A stretch of 64,000 bases of DNA from an uncultured Bacilli bacterium (GCA_910588195.1 CAJUPN010000001.1:62001-126000), one strand, 5' to 3'; shown: positions 17,510-26,116, counted from the first letter of the stretch. Notes: generated from the letters alone by a model not told the origin. Numbers and translations: made by a program.

Positions 17510-20395
17510 ATGTATACTCCATTAGGCATAAAAACAGATTACTCACTTTTGAAAAGTCTTATTAAAGTTAAAGACTTAGTTTTATATGCTAAAAATAATG
17601 GATATACAACTTTAGGTATACTAGATAATAACTTGAATTCTTCTTATACTTTTTATAATGCATGTAAGAATGCTTCAATTAAACCCATAATAGGTCTTTC
17701 TACAGAAGTAGATAATTATGCTTTGTATCTTTATCCTAAAACGAGAAAAGGCTTAATAAATTTAAATAAATATACAAAGGACAAAGTTAGTAATATATTA
17801 ACAATTGCAGATTTAGAAAACTATACAGAAGATGTTATTATTGTTTTACCATTTGAATCTATTAAATTATATGACGTAGTTAAGAAAATATTTGATATAG
17901 TTTATTTAAGTTATAAAAATTTTTCTGAGAAGACTAATGAATTATTAATAACAGAAAATGTTGTTTATATTAGTGAAATAAATAGTTTGAGTGTTAGTGC
18001 AAGTAAGTACGTAAATTATTTATATATGATTGATAAAGGGTTAAAATTAGGAGATATTGAACTTGTCGATTATAAAGATAATGTATTATCAATGAAAGAT
18101 GAGGATACTGATAAATTTACGGATTTAATTAATATAGAGTTTGAAACAGGAGTTAGGCATATTCCACATTATGGTGATGAAAATCTTGATTCAGAGGAAT
18201 ATTTGATAAATCTTGCTTATAAAGGTTTAACTAAAAGAATGGGGGGAGTTATTCCGCCAAAATATAAAGAAAGACTTGATTATGAATTAAAAGTTATTGC
18301 TGATATGGGATTTACTGATTATTTTTTGATTGTATTTGATTATGTCAGATTTTCAATTAAGAATAATATTATGGTTGGGGCTGGTAGAGGTTCCGCAGTT
18401 GGTTCGTTAGTGGCATATTCTTTAGGAATTACTTGTTTAGATCCATTAAAATATGATTTGCTTTTTGAAAGATTTTTAAATCCTAATCGTATAACAATGC
18501 CAGATATTGATATAGATTTTGAGGATGAAAGAAGAGAAGAAGTTATTAACTATGTTAGAAATCTTTATGGAAGTGATAGAGTAGCTAAAATAGTTTCTTA
18601 TGCTACAATGACTGCTAAAGATGTTTTAAGAAGTGTTGCCAAAATTAATAATGTTGATGATTTAACTTTAAGTAGTTTATTAAAGAAAATTAATCCTAAA
18701 GATGATTTAAAGAAGAATAAAACGAGTGAGATTGATGAATTACTTAATAGAAATTCTCTTTTAAAAAAAGTTTATGAAGAAGCCTACTATTTAGAGGGGA
18801 TTAAAAAACATATTACGATAACAGCAGCAGGAGTAGTTATTTCAAGTGTACCTTTAACAGATGTTATTCCACTTACTTCTTCGTCTGGTGAATTTCTTAC
18901 AGGTTATGATAAAGATGAGCTTGAAGGGTTAGGTATTTTAAAGATGGACTTTTTATCAATTAGAAACTTAACTATTATGTCAGATGTTTTAAAGGATATA
19001 GAAAGTTCAACTGGAAAGAAATTTAATATTAATAGTATACCTTTAGATGATAAAGAAGTATTTAGTTTATTTTATAAAGCAGATACTGTGGGAGTTTTTC
19101 AGTTTGAATCGGTGGGAATGAAAAACTTTTTGAAAAAATTAAAACCAGAATGTTTTGATGATTTAGTAATGGCTCTTGCTATTTATCGTCCAGGACCTAT
19201 GGGATCAATTGATGAGTATTTAGCCAGAAAAAATAATCATGCTCCAATAAAATATGTTGATGACTCTTTAATGGATATTTTGAAGCCAACTTATGGAATT
19301 TTGATCTATCAAGAGCAAGTTATGGAAATTCTAAGAAAAATGGGTAATTTTAGTTATGCTGAGGCGGACATTATTAGAAGAGCTATAAGTAAGAAAAAAA
19401 TGAGTGTTATGGAAGAGGCACGAGTTAAATTTATAAATAATGCAATTGATTTAGGATATAAAGAAGAAAGTGCCAAAAATGTTTATGATTTAATTGTAAA
19501 ATTTGCAGATTTTGGTTTTAATAAATCGCATTCTGTTGCTTATGCTTTTATAGCCTATCAGATGGCTTATTTAAAAGTTCATTTCAAAGAATTTTATTAT
19601 ATTAACTTACTTAATACTAATATTGGTGGAGAAACTAAGACTAAAGAATATATAGATGAAGCTAAACATGCTGGTATTACAGTTTTAAAGCCAGATATTA
19701 ATCTATCTAATATTAAGTATGCTAAAGAAGTAGATGGAATAAGACTTCCTTTAAGGGTTATTAAGGGTGTAGGCATTGTCGCAGGAAATAAAATAATTGA
19801 ATTAAGAGGGGATAAACCATTTACAGACTTTTATGATTTTATAGCTAGATGTTATGGCTTTAATGTTAACAAAAAAGTATTAGAATCATTGATAATGGCA
19901 GGAGTTTTTGATGCTTATGGATATAATCGTGCAACTTTAATAAAAAATATAAATTCGGCTATTACTTATGGAGAACTAATAAGAGAAATTGATTCTTCTT
20001 TAGTAAATAAACCTCTCATGGAAAAATATTCAGAATATTCAGAGATTGAACTTATGAATGCTGAGCTAGAATTATATGGTTATTATGTTTCTACACATCC
20101 AGCATCAAAATATCCTAAATGTTTTAAATTAATTAATATAGAAAAATATTTTGATAAATTTGTTGAAACTGTTGTTTTAATTGAGAGTATAAAGACAATT
20201 AAAACTAAGACAAATAAAGATATGGCTTTTATCAAGGCAAGTGATGAGACCTTTTCAGGGGAATTTACTTGTTTTGAGTCAGTGATGTCAAGTGTTAATT
20301 TTTTAAAAAAAGGAGATTTAGTTAAAGTAAAAGGGCGAGTTGAAAAAAGACTTGATAAGTTTAGTGTGATAGTTCAATCAATAGAAAAAATTTGA
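17510..20395 (+). CDS. dnaE: DNA polymerase III alpha subunit, DnaE type
   Basis: This 961-residue polymerase begins with a PHP domain that has lost its metal-binding histidines (YTPLGIKTDYSLLKSL in place of an HLH-type start). The catalytic core shows GAGRGSAVGSLVAY, the acidic MPDIDIDFEDERREEV motif and AIYRPGPMGSIDEY. Finger and OB regions follow, with KGVGIVAGNKI and a C-terminal VKVKGRVEKRLDKF. Its length fits the short DnaE of Bacilli that works beside PolC on lagging-strand primers. AGGTGAT precedes the ATG. No intein is present. Confidence 0.95.
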   Translation: MYTPLGIKTDYSLLKSLIKVKDLVLYAKNNGYTTLGILDNNLNSSYTFYNACKNASIKPIIGLSTEVDNYALYLYPKTRKGLINLNKYTKDKVSNILTIADLENYTEDVIIVLPFESIKLYDVVKKIFDIVYLSYKNFSEKTNELLITENVVYISEINSLSVSASKYVNYLYMIDKGLKLGDIELVDYKDNVLSMKDEDTDKFTDLINIEFETGVRHIPHYGDENLDSEEYLINLAYKGLTKRMGGVIPPKYKERLDYELKVIADMGFTDYFLIVFDYVRFSIKNNIMVGAGRGSAVGSLVAYSLGITCLDPLKYDLLFERFLNPNRITMPDIDIDFEDERREEVINYVRNLYGSDRVAKIVSYATMTAKDVLRSVAKINNVDDLTLSSLLKKINPKDDLKKNKTSEIDELLNRNSLLKKVYEEAYYLEGIKKHITITAAGVVISSVPLTDVIPLTSSSGEFLTGYDKDELEGLGILKMDFLSIRNLTIMSDVLKDIESSTGKKFNINSIPLDDKEVFSLFYKADTVGVFQFESVGMKNFLKKLKPECFDDLVMALAIYRPGPMGSIDEYLARKNNHAPIKYVDDSLMDILKPTYGILIYQEQVMEILRKMGNFSYAEADIIRRAISKKKMSVMEEARVKFINNAIDLGYKEESAKNVYDLIVKFADFGFNKSHSVAYAFIAYQMAYLKVHFKEFYYINLLNTNIGGETKTKEYIDEAKHAGITVLKPDINLSNIKYAKEVDGIRLPLRVIKGVGIVAGNKIIELRGDKPFTDFYDFIARCYGFNVNKKVLESLIMAGVFDAYGYNRATLIKNINSAITYGELIREIDSSLVNKPLMEKYSEYSEIELMNAELELYGYYVSTHPASKYPKCFKLINIEKYFDKFVETVVLIESIKTIKTKTNKDMAFIKASDETFSGEFTCFESVMSSVNFLKKGDLVKVKGRVEKRLDKFSVIVQSIEKI

Positions 20396-20439
20396 ATGAA
20401 GTATAGAAAAATGAAGTGTAAGAATGATGAAGCCAAATT

Positions 20440-20625
20440 ATGGTGATTATTAGAATAACAGAAGGTGTATTAATTAGGATAATAGAAGCAAGTAGTAAAA
20501 TAGATGCTAAATTAGCAGAATATTATTATGTTTATAAAAATGCAACTGTTGTACCAGATATTATATTGCCAAATACTAAGCAAATAATTTTAACTCCTTA
20601 TGTAAACGGAAAGAGGATTAAGTAA
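20440..20625 (+). CDS. Small protein of unknown function (61 residues)
   Basis: This short reading frame between dnaE and the M3 peptidase encodes a mixed alpha/beta peptide with no membrane helix and no recognised family. A GGTGAT motif overlaps its second codon, so the true start could be elsewhere and expression is uncertain. It ends 2 bases before the peptidase start, which suggests possible coupling. Confidence 0.4.
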   Translation: MVIIRITEGVLIRIIEASSKIDAKLAEYYYVYKNATVVPDIILPNTKQIILTPYVNGKRIK

Positions 20626-20627
20626 TT

Positions 20628-22337
20628 ATGGATTATAAATGGAATACATATAAAATTTATGAAAGTGATGAAGCTTGGAATTTAGGAAAGCAAGAGTTAG
20701 AAGATAACATTAAAGTTTTTGAAAGCACTTATATGAGCATGATTAATTCATTAGAAGATTTTTTAAGGGTTACTAAGTTACATATACTAATTAATGAACT
20801 TATTGAAAGAGTTTATTGTTACCCTAGAAGATTCTTAGATTTAGATATTAAAGATAAAAAACATAAAGAAATGTTTGATGAAGCTCTTGATATTTATAGT
20901 AGAATTTTAAAGTTAACATCAGATTATCAGGATTATGTTCTTGAGAATAAGGGAAAAATAGAAGGATTTTTAGAAACTAAAGATGCTTCATTTTTTAGAA
21001 GATATTATGAGATAATATTTAACAAAAAAGATGCCAAAGAAAGTGGTAAGTATTTTAAAATATATCAAGGTATTAGAAATGAATATCAAGAATTAATTAG
21101 TAATTTGGATTATAAAAAATTAACTATTGATGGAGAATATGTTCTTGTAAATGAAGAAAATTATTCTAATTTACTTCTTAATGATGATAGAAATGTTAGA
21201 AAACAATCTTTTGAGTTATTAAATGAAACTTATTTAGAGCAGGCTGATTTAATTGCCGATTTATATATAAGAAAACTAAAGAATGATATTGCTTCTTCAA
21301 GAAATAAAGGTTATAAAACATTAAAAGAAATGAAGCTAGTAGAATTAGAGTTGCCAGTTAGTTTAATTGATAATACAATTGAGGCAGTTAATAAAAATTT
21401 AGATATAATGAACAATTATGTTTCTCTAAAAAAAGAGTTAAATGGTTATCAACAATATTTTCTTTATGATTCTTCTTATCCTAAAAGTGGTGGAGGAAAG
21501 AAAGTTAGTTTTGATGATGCTTTGTCAATTGCTGAGTCTTGTCTTGCTTTTTTTGGAGAAAACTATATTGATAAAATTAATTCTTTAAAGGATGGTTCAA
21601 TTGATGCTTATCCAAAAGAGGGAAAGAGAACTATGAATTTTACTGGTATTACATATGCTGGTATTCCTTACATGTGTCTAAATTATAATGGAAAGTTATC
21701 AGGTGTTAGAAGTTTGATTCATGAAATTGGGCATGCTGTTCATTTACTTTATACAAAAGAAAAAAATGACTTCACTTACTTTGAATTTAGTTTATTTTTA
21801 ACTGAAATAGTTGCGAAAGTAAATGAAGTTATATTTAATAATTATATTACAGATGAAGATGGGGAAACAGACATAAAAAATATATTGTCAGTTCAATTAA
21901 ATTCTATTTTTAATCAAATAATGTTTACAGAATTTGAAGATAAAATAGTTACCATGATTGAAAATGATGAAGAAGTTAATACTAATATTATTAGTGAAAT
22001 TTATGAAGACTTATTGTATAAGTATAATGGTGAATCTTTAGGTAAACATGAATATAACAAATATGGTTGGTTGAGAATTGGACATTTTGTTATGCAGGAA
22101 CCATTTTATTTGTATCAATACTCAATTGGAACGATGCTTGCGAATGCTATATATACTAAGTTAGTTGATGATAATAATTATAAAGAGAAGTATTTAGAAT
22201 TTTTAAGTATTGGAAATAAACTTAATATAATTGATTCTTTAAAATCAATTGATATTGATTTATTTAATGAGAGGATGTTAGATGAATCATTTAATTATTT
22301 AAATGAGATGATTACTAAATTGAGAAAAGTTATATAA
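20628..22337 (+). CDS. pepF: Oligoendopeptidase F family metallopeptidase (M3B)
   Basis: This 569-residue cytosolic zinc peptidase carries the HEIGH active-site motif in SLIHEIGHAVHLLY (about residue 365), with a downstream glutamate region EFSLFLTEIVAKVNEV typical of M3B. It also has C-terminal LRIGHFVMQEPFYLYQYSIG. Such enzymes trim 7-17-residue peptides. The length matches the family. AGGATT lies upstream of the ATG. The terminator AGAGGAT...ATCCTCT follows and forms the left edge of the first repeat module. Confidence 0.93.
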   Translation: MDYKWNTYKIYESDEAWNLGKQELEDNIKVFESTYMSMINSLEDFLRVTKLHILINELIERVYCYPRRFLDLDIKDKKHKEMFDEALDIYSRILKLTSDYQDYVLENKGKIEGFLETKDASFFRRYYEIIFNKKDAKESGKYFKIYQGIRNEYQELISNLDYKKLTIDGEYVLVNEENYSNLLLNDDRNVRKQSFELLNETYLEQADLIADLYIRKLKNDIASSRNKGYKTLKEMKLVELELPVSLIDNTIEAVNKNLDIMNNYVSLKKELNGYQQYFLYDSSYPKSGGGKKVSFDDALSIAESCLAFFGENYIDKINSLKDGSIDAYPKEGKRTMNFTGITYAGIPYMCLNYNGKLSGVRSLIHEIGHAVHLLYTKEKNDFTYFEFSLFLTEIVAKVNEVIFNNYITDEDGETDIKNILSVQLNSIFNQIMFTEFEDKIVTMIENDEEVNTNIISEIYEDLLYKYNGESLGKHEYNKYGWLRIGHFVMQEPFYLYQYSIGTMLANAIYTKLVDDNNYKEKYLEFLSIGNKLNIIDSLKSIDIDLFNERMLDESFNYLNEMITKLRKVI

Positions 22338-22353
22338 ATCTATTAAGACAATG

Positions 22354-22376
22354 AGAGGATTTTTATCCTCTTTTTT
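22354..22376 (+). terminator. Terminator after pepF
   Basis: AGAGGAT and ATCCTCT arms with a short T loop are followed by six T. The same element begins repeat copy B. Confidence 0.88.
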
Positions 22377-22407
22377 ATATTTAGACAAAATGTGACATAG
22401 TCTCCTA

Positions 22408-22436
22408 TTGATATTGTAAGAAAAGGTGATTATTAT
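22408..22436 (+). promoter_or_regulatory. Promoter of toxin-like transcript, copy A
   Basis: TTGATA and TATTAT are separated by exactly 17 bases. In copy B the matching boxes are TTGCAT and TATTAT, again 17 apart despite a diverged spacer. Transcription would begin near 22443, just before the GTGAAACAGAAG block. Confidence 0.65.
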
Positions 22437-22461
22437 AGTAGCTTGTGAAACAGAAGTAAAG

Positions 22462-22512
22462 ATGCAAAACACTCACTTTTATTCTTTGGCTAATTTGTTC
22501 AGGGGGATGTAG
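22462..22512 (+). CDS. Leader peptide of copy A (16 residues)
   Basis: A 16-codon frame encodes MQNTHFYSLANLFRGM. The corresponding leader at 53.7 kb is MPTTKTQAKLFRG, so the ending LFRG is conserved while the rest differs. Its stop lies 20 bases before the toxin start. Translation of the leader could expose or mask the toxin ribosome site AAAGGAG, as mok does for hok. The start codon sits inside an inverted-repeat block. Translation is not proven. Confidence 0.5.
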   Translation: MQNTHFYSLANLFRGM

Positions 22513-22532
22513 TAGTAAAAGGAGTGGTGCTT

Positions 22533-22607
22533 ATGAGTAAACAAGGCTTATTAAGAATTATCGAGTTATTGTTGAAAATAATTTTGGTGTTAGTAATAAA
22601 ATACTGA
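22533..22607 (+). CDS. Hydrophobic toxin-like peptide, copy A (24 residues)
   Basis: A 24-codon frame follows AAAGGAGTGGTGCTT. The peptide begins MSKQGLLRIIELLLK and continues as an uninterrupted Ile/Leu/Val helix ending IKY. A basic N-terminus plus a single membrane helix is the typical form of type I toxins such as Fst, Ldr and TisB, which damage the membrane, though no sequence family is recognised. Copy B encodes the identical peptide. The 53.7 kb copy encodes an equally short but unrelated helix. Confidence 0.6.
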   Translation: MSKQGLLRIIELLLKIILVLVIKY

Positions 22608-22611
22608 CATC

Positions 22612-22696
22612 AAAAAAGCATCTTTATTTTCTGAATAAAGATGCCCAAAAAACTATAGTGTTTAGCATCAGCCAAAGAAGCTTCTGTTTCACACTC
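22612..22696 (-). ncRNA. Putative antitoxin RNA, copy A
   Basis: On the minus strand a promoter with TTGAAT (22726-22731), a 17-base spacer and TATAAT (22703-22708) would start an RNA near 22696. It would run toward the toxin gene and end at the hairpin GCATCTTTATT...AATAAAGATGC (22618-22644), which on this strand is followed by six T. This gives an RNA of about 85 bases. It overlaps only the 3' flank of the toxin gene, as in txpA/ratA and bsrG/SR4. It would base-pair with toxin transcripts that read through the hairpin. Confidence 0.6.
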
Positions 22697-22898
22697 AACA
22701 TAATTATAACAAAGCTTGAACTGCTATTCAAGTTTTAAATTTATATAAAAATGTCTAAATTTAGATTCTTTTTTTGACAAAATAAGGTGTTAAAAATCTT
22801 ATATAATTTTGTTAAGTTAGAGTAAAGGGAATATTAAATGTTTGAAAAGTAATGTAATAATAATACATCTATGTTAACTTTAGTTATATAAAGCGTAA

Positions 22899-22911
22899 GG
22901 TAAAATATACC
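22899..22911. promoter_or_regulatory. Shared palindrome-like motif upstream of surface gene 1
   Basis: GGTAAAATATACC lies just before the AAGGAG ribosome site of the BspA-like gene. Its reverse complement matches GGTGTATTTTACC, upstream of the second surface gene, at 12 of 13 positions. It could be an operator or upstream activating site common to both. The rest of the 22733-22930 gap holds no gene that can be supported. Confidence 0.35.
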
Positions 22912-22930
22912 TAAAAGGAGAAAATTTTAA

Positions 22931-24313
22931 ATGAAAAAAAGAAATGTAATAATCCTAGTAGTAATGTTGATAGTAGGATTTGCAGCAGTAACATCAACAT
23001 TGGTAATAAATGGAGTATTTAATATTGGAGAAAACAAAGATGACTTTAAAATAATATTTACAAGTGCAAGTATAGATGGAACAAAAAGAGATGATGTAAT
23101 AAACGCAGATAAAACATCAATAACTTATGAAACAAAAACATTAACAACAATAGATGAAGAATCAGTTCTAGATTATGAAGTAACAAATACAAGTAGAAAC
23201 TATGATGCAGAAGTAGATATAGTATGTAACATTGTTGATGAAACTGATAATGTAATTGAAGGAAATAATATCTATGTTGATATGACATATGAACCAAATA
23301 AAATGACACTTTTATCAGGAGAAACAAAGAAAGGTAAAATAACCGCAAGACTAATAAAAGCAGTAACAAAGCCAATGGATATAAACATCAAATGTGCCTT
23401 AACTGGAACAGCAAAGGAAAGAGATACATTAGGTGATGAATATGTAGATCCGAATAAAACTGGTGGAACAATGATGTCCTATAAATATAATATAGCATTT
23501 TGGCAACACAAGGCTAAAATAACAAAAGTAGTTTTTGAAAATACATTAACACCACATGAAACAAGTGAAGAGTTAACCTATGATGTATCTAATTCTCAAG
23601 ATAGAAGTGTAATGTCATATTTAGTACCAAATGAAGAAGATACAACAAAATATACATTATACATAAATTCAGATGGAAAAATATTAGCAAATGAGAATTG
23701 TTCAAGCCTATTTGATGGTTTTTACTACTTACAAGAAATAGAACACATAGAATATTTAGATACGAGTAATGTAACAAATATGAGTTATATGTTTACTTAC
23801 TGTGAAAACTTAACAACATTAGATATAACTAACTTTTATACAAGTAACGTAACAAGTATGAGCAATATGTTTGAAAATTGTACAAGTTTAACAATATTAG
23901 ATATAAGTAATTTTGATACAAGTAATGTAACAAATATGGCAAGTATGTTTTCTGGTTGCAGTAGTTTAACAACTTTAGACATAAGTAATTTTGATACAAG
24001 TAATGTAACGTCTATGGGTAATATGTTTTCTTGGTGTAATAACTTAACTACATTAGATATAAGTAATTTTGATACAAGTAATGTCACAGCTATGGTTAGT
24101 ATGTTTTCTGGTTGTAGTAGTTTAACAATTTTAGACATAAGTAATTTTGATACAAGTAATGTCATAGATATGAGTTGGATGTTTTGTGATATACCTAATA
24201 CTGCAGTAGTAAAAGTAAAAGATAAGATAACTCAAGATTTGATACTTGGGTTATCAGCAAGTGATCGTCCAAGAGGATGGACAACTGAGAATGTAATAAT
24301 TAAAGAGGCATAA
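22931..24313 (+). CDS. BspA/DUF285 leucine-rich-repeat surface protein
   Basis: This 460-residue protein has an N-terminal membrane helix (residues 5-27) followed by a beta-rich domain to about residue 150, shared with the next gene (LDYEVTNTSRNYDAEVDI). A spacer leads to six 26-residue repeats at about 273-420 of the form DTSNVTxMxxMFxxCxxLTT. These are DUF285/BspA-type repeats seen in adhesins of gut bacteria and Mollicutes. The repeat DNA is 78 bp long and highly similar between units, so copy number could change by slippage. There is no LPXTG; the N-terminal helix is the anchor. AAAGGAG precedes the ATG. Confidence 0.85.
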   Translation: MKKRNVIILVVMLIVGFAAVTSTLVINGVFNIGENKDDFKIIFTSASIDGTKRDDVINADKTSITYETKTLTTIDEESVLDYEVTNTSRNYDAEVDIVCNIVDETDNVIEGNNIYVDMTYEPNKMTLLSGETKKGKITARLIKAVTKPMDINIKCALTGTAKERDTLGDEYVDPNKTGGTMMSYKYNIAFWQHKAKITKVVFENTLTPHETSEELTYDVSNSQDRSVMSYLVPNEEDTTKYTLYINSDGKILANENCSSLFDGFYYLQEIEHIEYLDTSNVTNMSYMFTYCENLTTLDITNFYTSNVTSMSNMFENCTSLTILDISNFDTSNVTNMASMFSGCSSLTTLDISNFDTSNVTSMGNMFSWCNNLTTLDISNFDTSNVTAMVSMFSGCSSLTILDISNFDTSNVIDMSWMFCDIPNTAVVKVKDKITQDLILGLSASDRPRGWTTENVIIKEA

Positions 24314-24475
24314 TAACTTGCTTCTTTTTTCTTTATAACTATTGCTACTATTAACTTAAAAGTTAATAATATTGTTATTAGTTATTAGGTAATTTATTTA
24401 ATCATTTGAATAAGATAAAATAAAGTTTTTTTTTGTTAAAGTTAAGTAAAAAAAGTTATAAAATACATCATATAC

Positions 24476-24505
24476 GGTGTATTTTACCTAGTATATTGCT
24501 ATAAT
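24476..24505 (+). promoter_or_regulatory. Promoter region of surface gene 2 with shared motif
   Basis: GGTGTATTTTACC (24476-24488) is followed 11 bases later by TATAAT (24500-24505). The motif occupies the -35 position, where no TTGACA-like box is visible, which suggests regulated or activator-dependent transcription. The rest of the 24314-24529 gap is AT-rich without a supported gene. Confidence 0.4.
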
Positions 24506-24529
24506 TAGAATAGAGAGGATATTTATCTT

Positions 24530-25711
24530 ATGAGGAAGAAAAATATTATTGTGTTAGTAATATTACTAGTAATTGGATTTGCGAGTATAACATCAACATT
24601 AGTAATAAGAGGAAACTTAAGAGTTGGTATTAATGATAAAGATTTTGATGTATATTTTTCTAAGGCAATAGAAAATAGTATAGAAAATAAAAAATTAATA
24701 AAAGATGATACACATATAAGTTTTACAAAGGATATGAGTTTAAAAGGTGAAACTTATGAACTTGAGTATGATGTAACAAATGGAAGTAGAAATTATGATG
24801 CTGATATAAAAATAAATTGTACAGAGTCAAATGAGTATATAAGAGTTGAGAATGAGTTTGATGAGAGTAAGGTATTAGAGGCAACAAAGACTAGAAGAGG
24901 AGTATTAAGAATAGAAGTCGTAAAACCTTATAATGGAAGTGAAGAAGAGACAAAGAATATAGAAATAACTTGTACAATAGTAGGAAGTGCTTTAGAAAGA
25001 GATATATTAGCTACTAATACTCCTGCTGATAAGGTTAAACAATGTACTTTAGATGATCCATTAGTTTATAAAAAGGGATCTTGGGAATATAGAGATAATG
25101 ATTGTAGTGGTGATATAAGTGTAGGAGATTTAGTAACATTGGATACTGAAAGTTTTTATGTTTATAATCTAACAGAAGATAATGTTATAGCTCTTAGTAA
25201 ATATAATTTGTATGTTGGAAATAATTGTTTTTCAACTGATCCTAAAGTATGTGAGCCAATAGAAAATCCAACAGGACTACAAGATAGTAGAGCTATTGGC
25301 TATTTAGCGGGAGAGGATGGTGAACCAGCATTTCCATATGTGGGAGTAGTTTCATTCAATACTAATTCTAATAATAATGAAGTACCAGATTATAGTAAAA
25401 GTATAATAAAAGAATATGTAGATGCCTATGCTTTAAAATTAGCAGATTTAGGTGGAACAATTAATAGTTCACGAATAATAACAAAAGAGGAATTGGAAAG
25501 CCTTGGGTGTAATTCAAATAATTATAGTTGTAAGGATGCTTTAAGTTTTATATTTTTAACAAGTTATTGGACTTCTTCAATAAGCGTAGAAAATAATAAT
25601 TATATTTGGGCAGTTAATTCGCAAGGGACATTTGGAGTTAATCCACAATGGTATGATCTTGGACTTGGAATTAGACCAGTAATTGAAGTTTCAAAAAATA
25701 TATTTAAATAA
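24530..25711 (+). CDS. Paralogous membrane-anchored surface protein with a different C-terminal domain
   Basis: This 393-residue protein shares the anchor helix and the following 150 residues with its upstream neighbour (IGFASITSTLVIRG, LEYDVTNGSRNYDADI). The C-terminal 200 residues are different, cysteine-containing and end in SFIFLTSYWTSS then GLGIRPVIEVS. That ending resembles the sugar-binding-like or DUF6273-type domains of secreted proteins of gut Firmicutes. The pattern suggests a common stalk with exchangeable display domains. GAGAGGAT precedes the ATG. It is followed by repeat copy B. Confidence 0.7.
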   Translation: MRKKNIIVLVILLVIGFASITSTLVIRGNLRVGINDKDFDVYFSKAIENSIENKKLIKDDTHISFTKDMSLKGETYELEYDVTNGSRNYDADIKINCTESNEYIRVENEFDESKVLEATKTRRGVLRIEVVKPYNGSEEETKNIEITCTIVGSALERDILATNTPADKVKQCTLDDPLVYKKGSWEYRDNDCSGDISVGDLVTLDTESFYVYNLTEDNVIALSKYNLYVGNNCFSTDPKVCEPIENPTGLQDSRAIGYLAGEDGEPAFPYVGVVSFNTNSNNNEVPDYSKSIIKEYVDAYALKLADLGGTINSSRIITKEELESLGCNSNNYSCKDALSFIFLTSYWTSSISVENNNYIWAVNSQGTFGVNPQWYDLGLGIRPVIEVSKNIFK

Positions 25712-25881
25712 TTGTTAGATATAAATACTAAATAATGAATTTGTTAATTAGATAATTTAAGTAATCATTATCAGAGGATTTTTATCCTCTTTTTTAATAT
25801 TTAGACAAAATGTGACATAGTCTCCTATTGCATTCAAGAAAATGTGAGATTATTATAGTAACTTGTGAAACAGAAGTAAAG

Positions 25882-25932
25882 ATGCAAAACACTCACTTTT
25901 ATTCTTTGGCTAATTTGTTCAGGGGGATGTAG
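25882..25932 (+). CDS. Leader peptide of copy B (16 residues)
   Basis: Identical to the copy A leader (MQNTHFYSLANLFRGM). It ends with TAG 20 bases before the hydrophobic peptide. It is assigned by its counterpart at 53.7 kb, where the LFRG ending is kept in a different sequence. Confidence 0.5.
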   Translation: MQNTHFYSLANLFRGM

Positions 25933-25952
25933 TAGTAAAAGGAGTGGTGCTT

Positions 25953-26027
25953 ATGAGTAAACAAGGCTTATTAAGAATTATCGAGTTATTGTTGAAAATA
26001 ATTTTGGTGTTAGTAATAAAATACTGA
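25953..26027 (+). CDS. Hydrophobic toxin-like peptide, copy B (24 residues)
   Basis: Identical in sequence to copy A: a basic and polar N-terminus followed by a single membrane helix, behind AAAGGAGTGGTGCTT. Perfect conservation of the peptide, the leader and both RNA regions between copies suggests recent duplication, conversion or strong constraint. Confidence 0.6.
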   Translation: MSKQGLLRIIELLLKIILVLVIKY

Positions 26028-26031
26028 CATC

Positions 26032-26116
26032 AAAAAAGCATCTTTATTTTCTGAATAAAGATGCCCAAAAAACTATAGTGTTTAGCATCAGCCAAAGAAG
26101 CTTCTGTTTCACACTC
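26032..26116 (-). ncRNA. Putative antitoxin RNA, copy B
   Basis: The minus-strand promoter is TTGAAT (26146-26151), 17 bases, TATAAT (26123-26128). The hairpin at 26038-26064 plus a T run forms the end. The -35 box is kept although the bases between the flanks differ from copy A, which supports it being a working promoter. Confidence 0.6.

Larger units (their letters stand above)
22354..22732 (+). repeat. Direct repeat copy A: putative type I toxin-antitoxin module
   Basis: This stretch of about 380 bases recurs after the second surface protein (copy B), with 278 bases (22442-22719) identical. It carries, in order: a terminator, the promoter of the toxin transcript, a leader peptide, the hydrophobic toxin-like peptide, a hairpin and the promoter of a convergent RNA. 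Between the copies, differences cluster outside the functional core. In the promoter spacer the sequence has changed, but its 17-base length is preserved. Confidence 0.9.

Noticed and set aside
22618..22644. Hairpin as terminator of the toxin transcript
   Set aside because: On the plus strand it is followed by CCAAAAAA, not a T run, so it can only be a good terminator for the minus-strand RNA; plus-strand read-through is expected.
23058..24165. Minus-strand frames inside the surface-protein gene
   Set aside because: They mirror the codon and repeat pattern of the plus-strand gene, have no ribosome sites and are rich in Leu as complements of the plus-strand codons.
23750..24185. CRISPR-like array
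   Set aside because: The repeats are 78 bp, adjacent without spacers, and encode an in-frame protein repeat.
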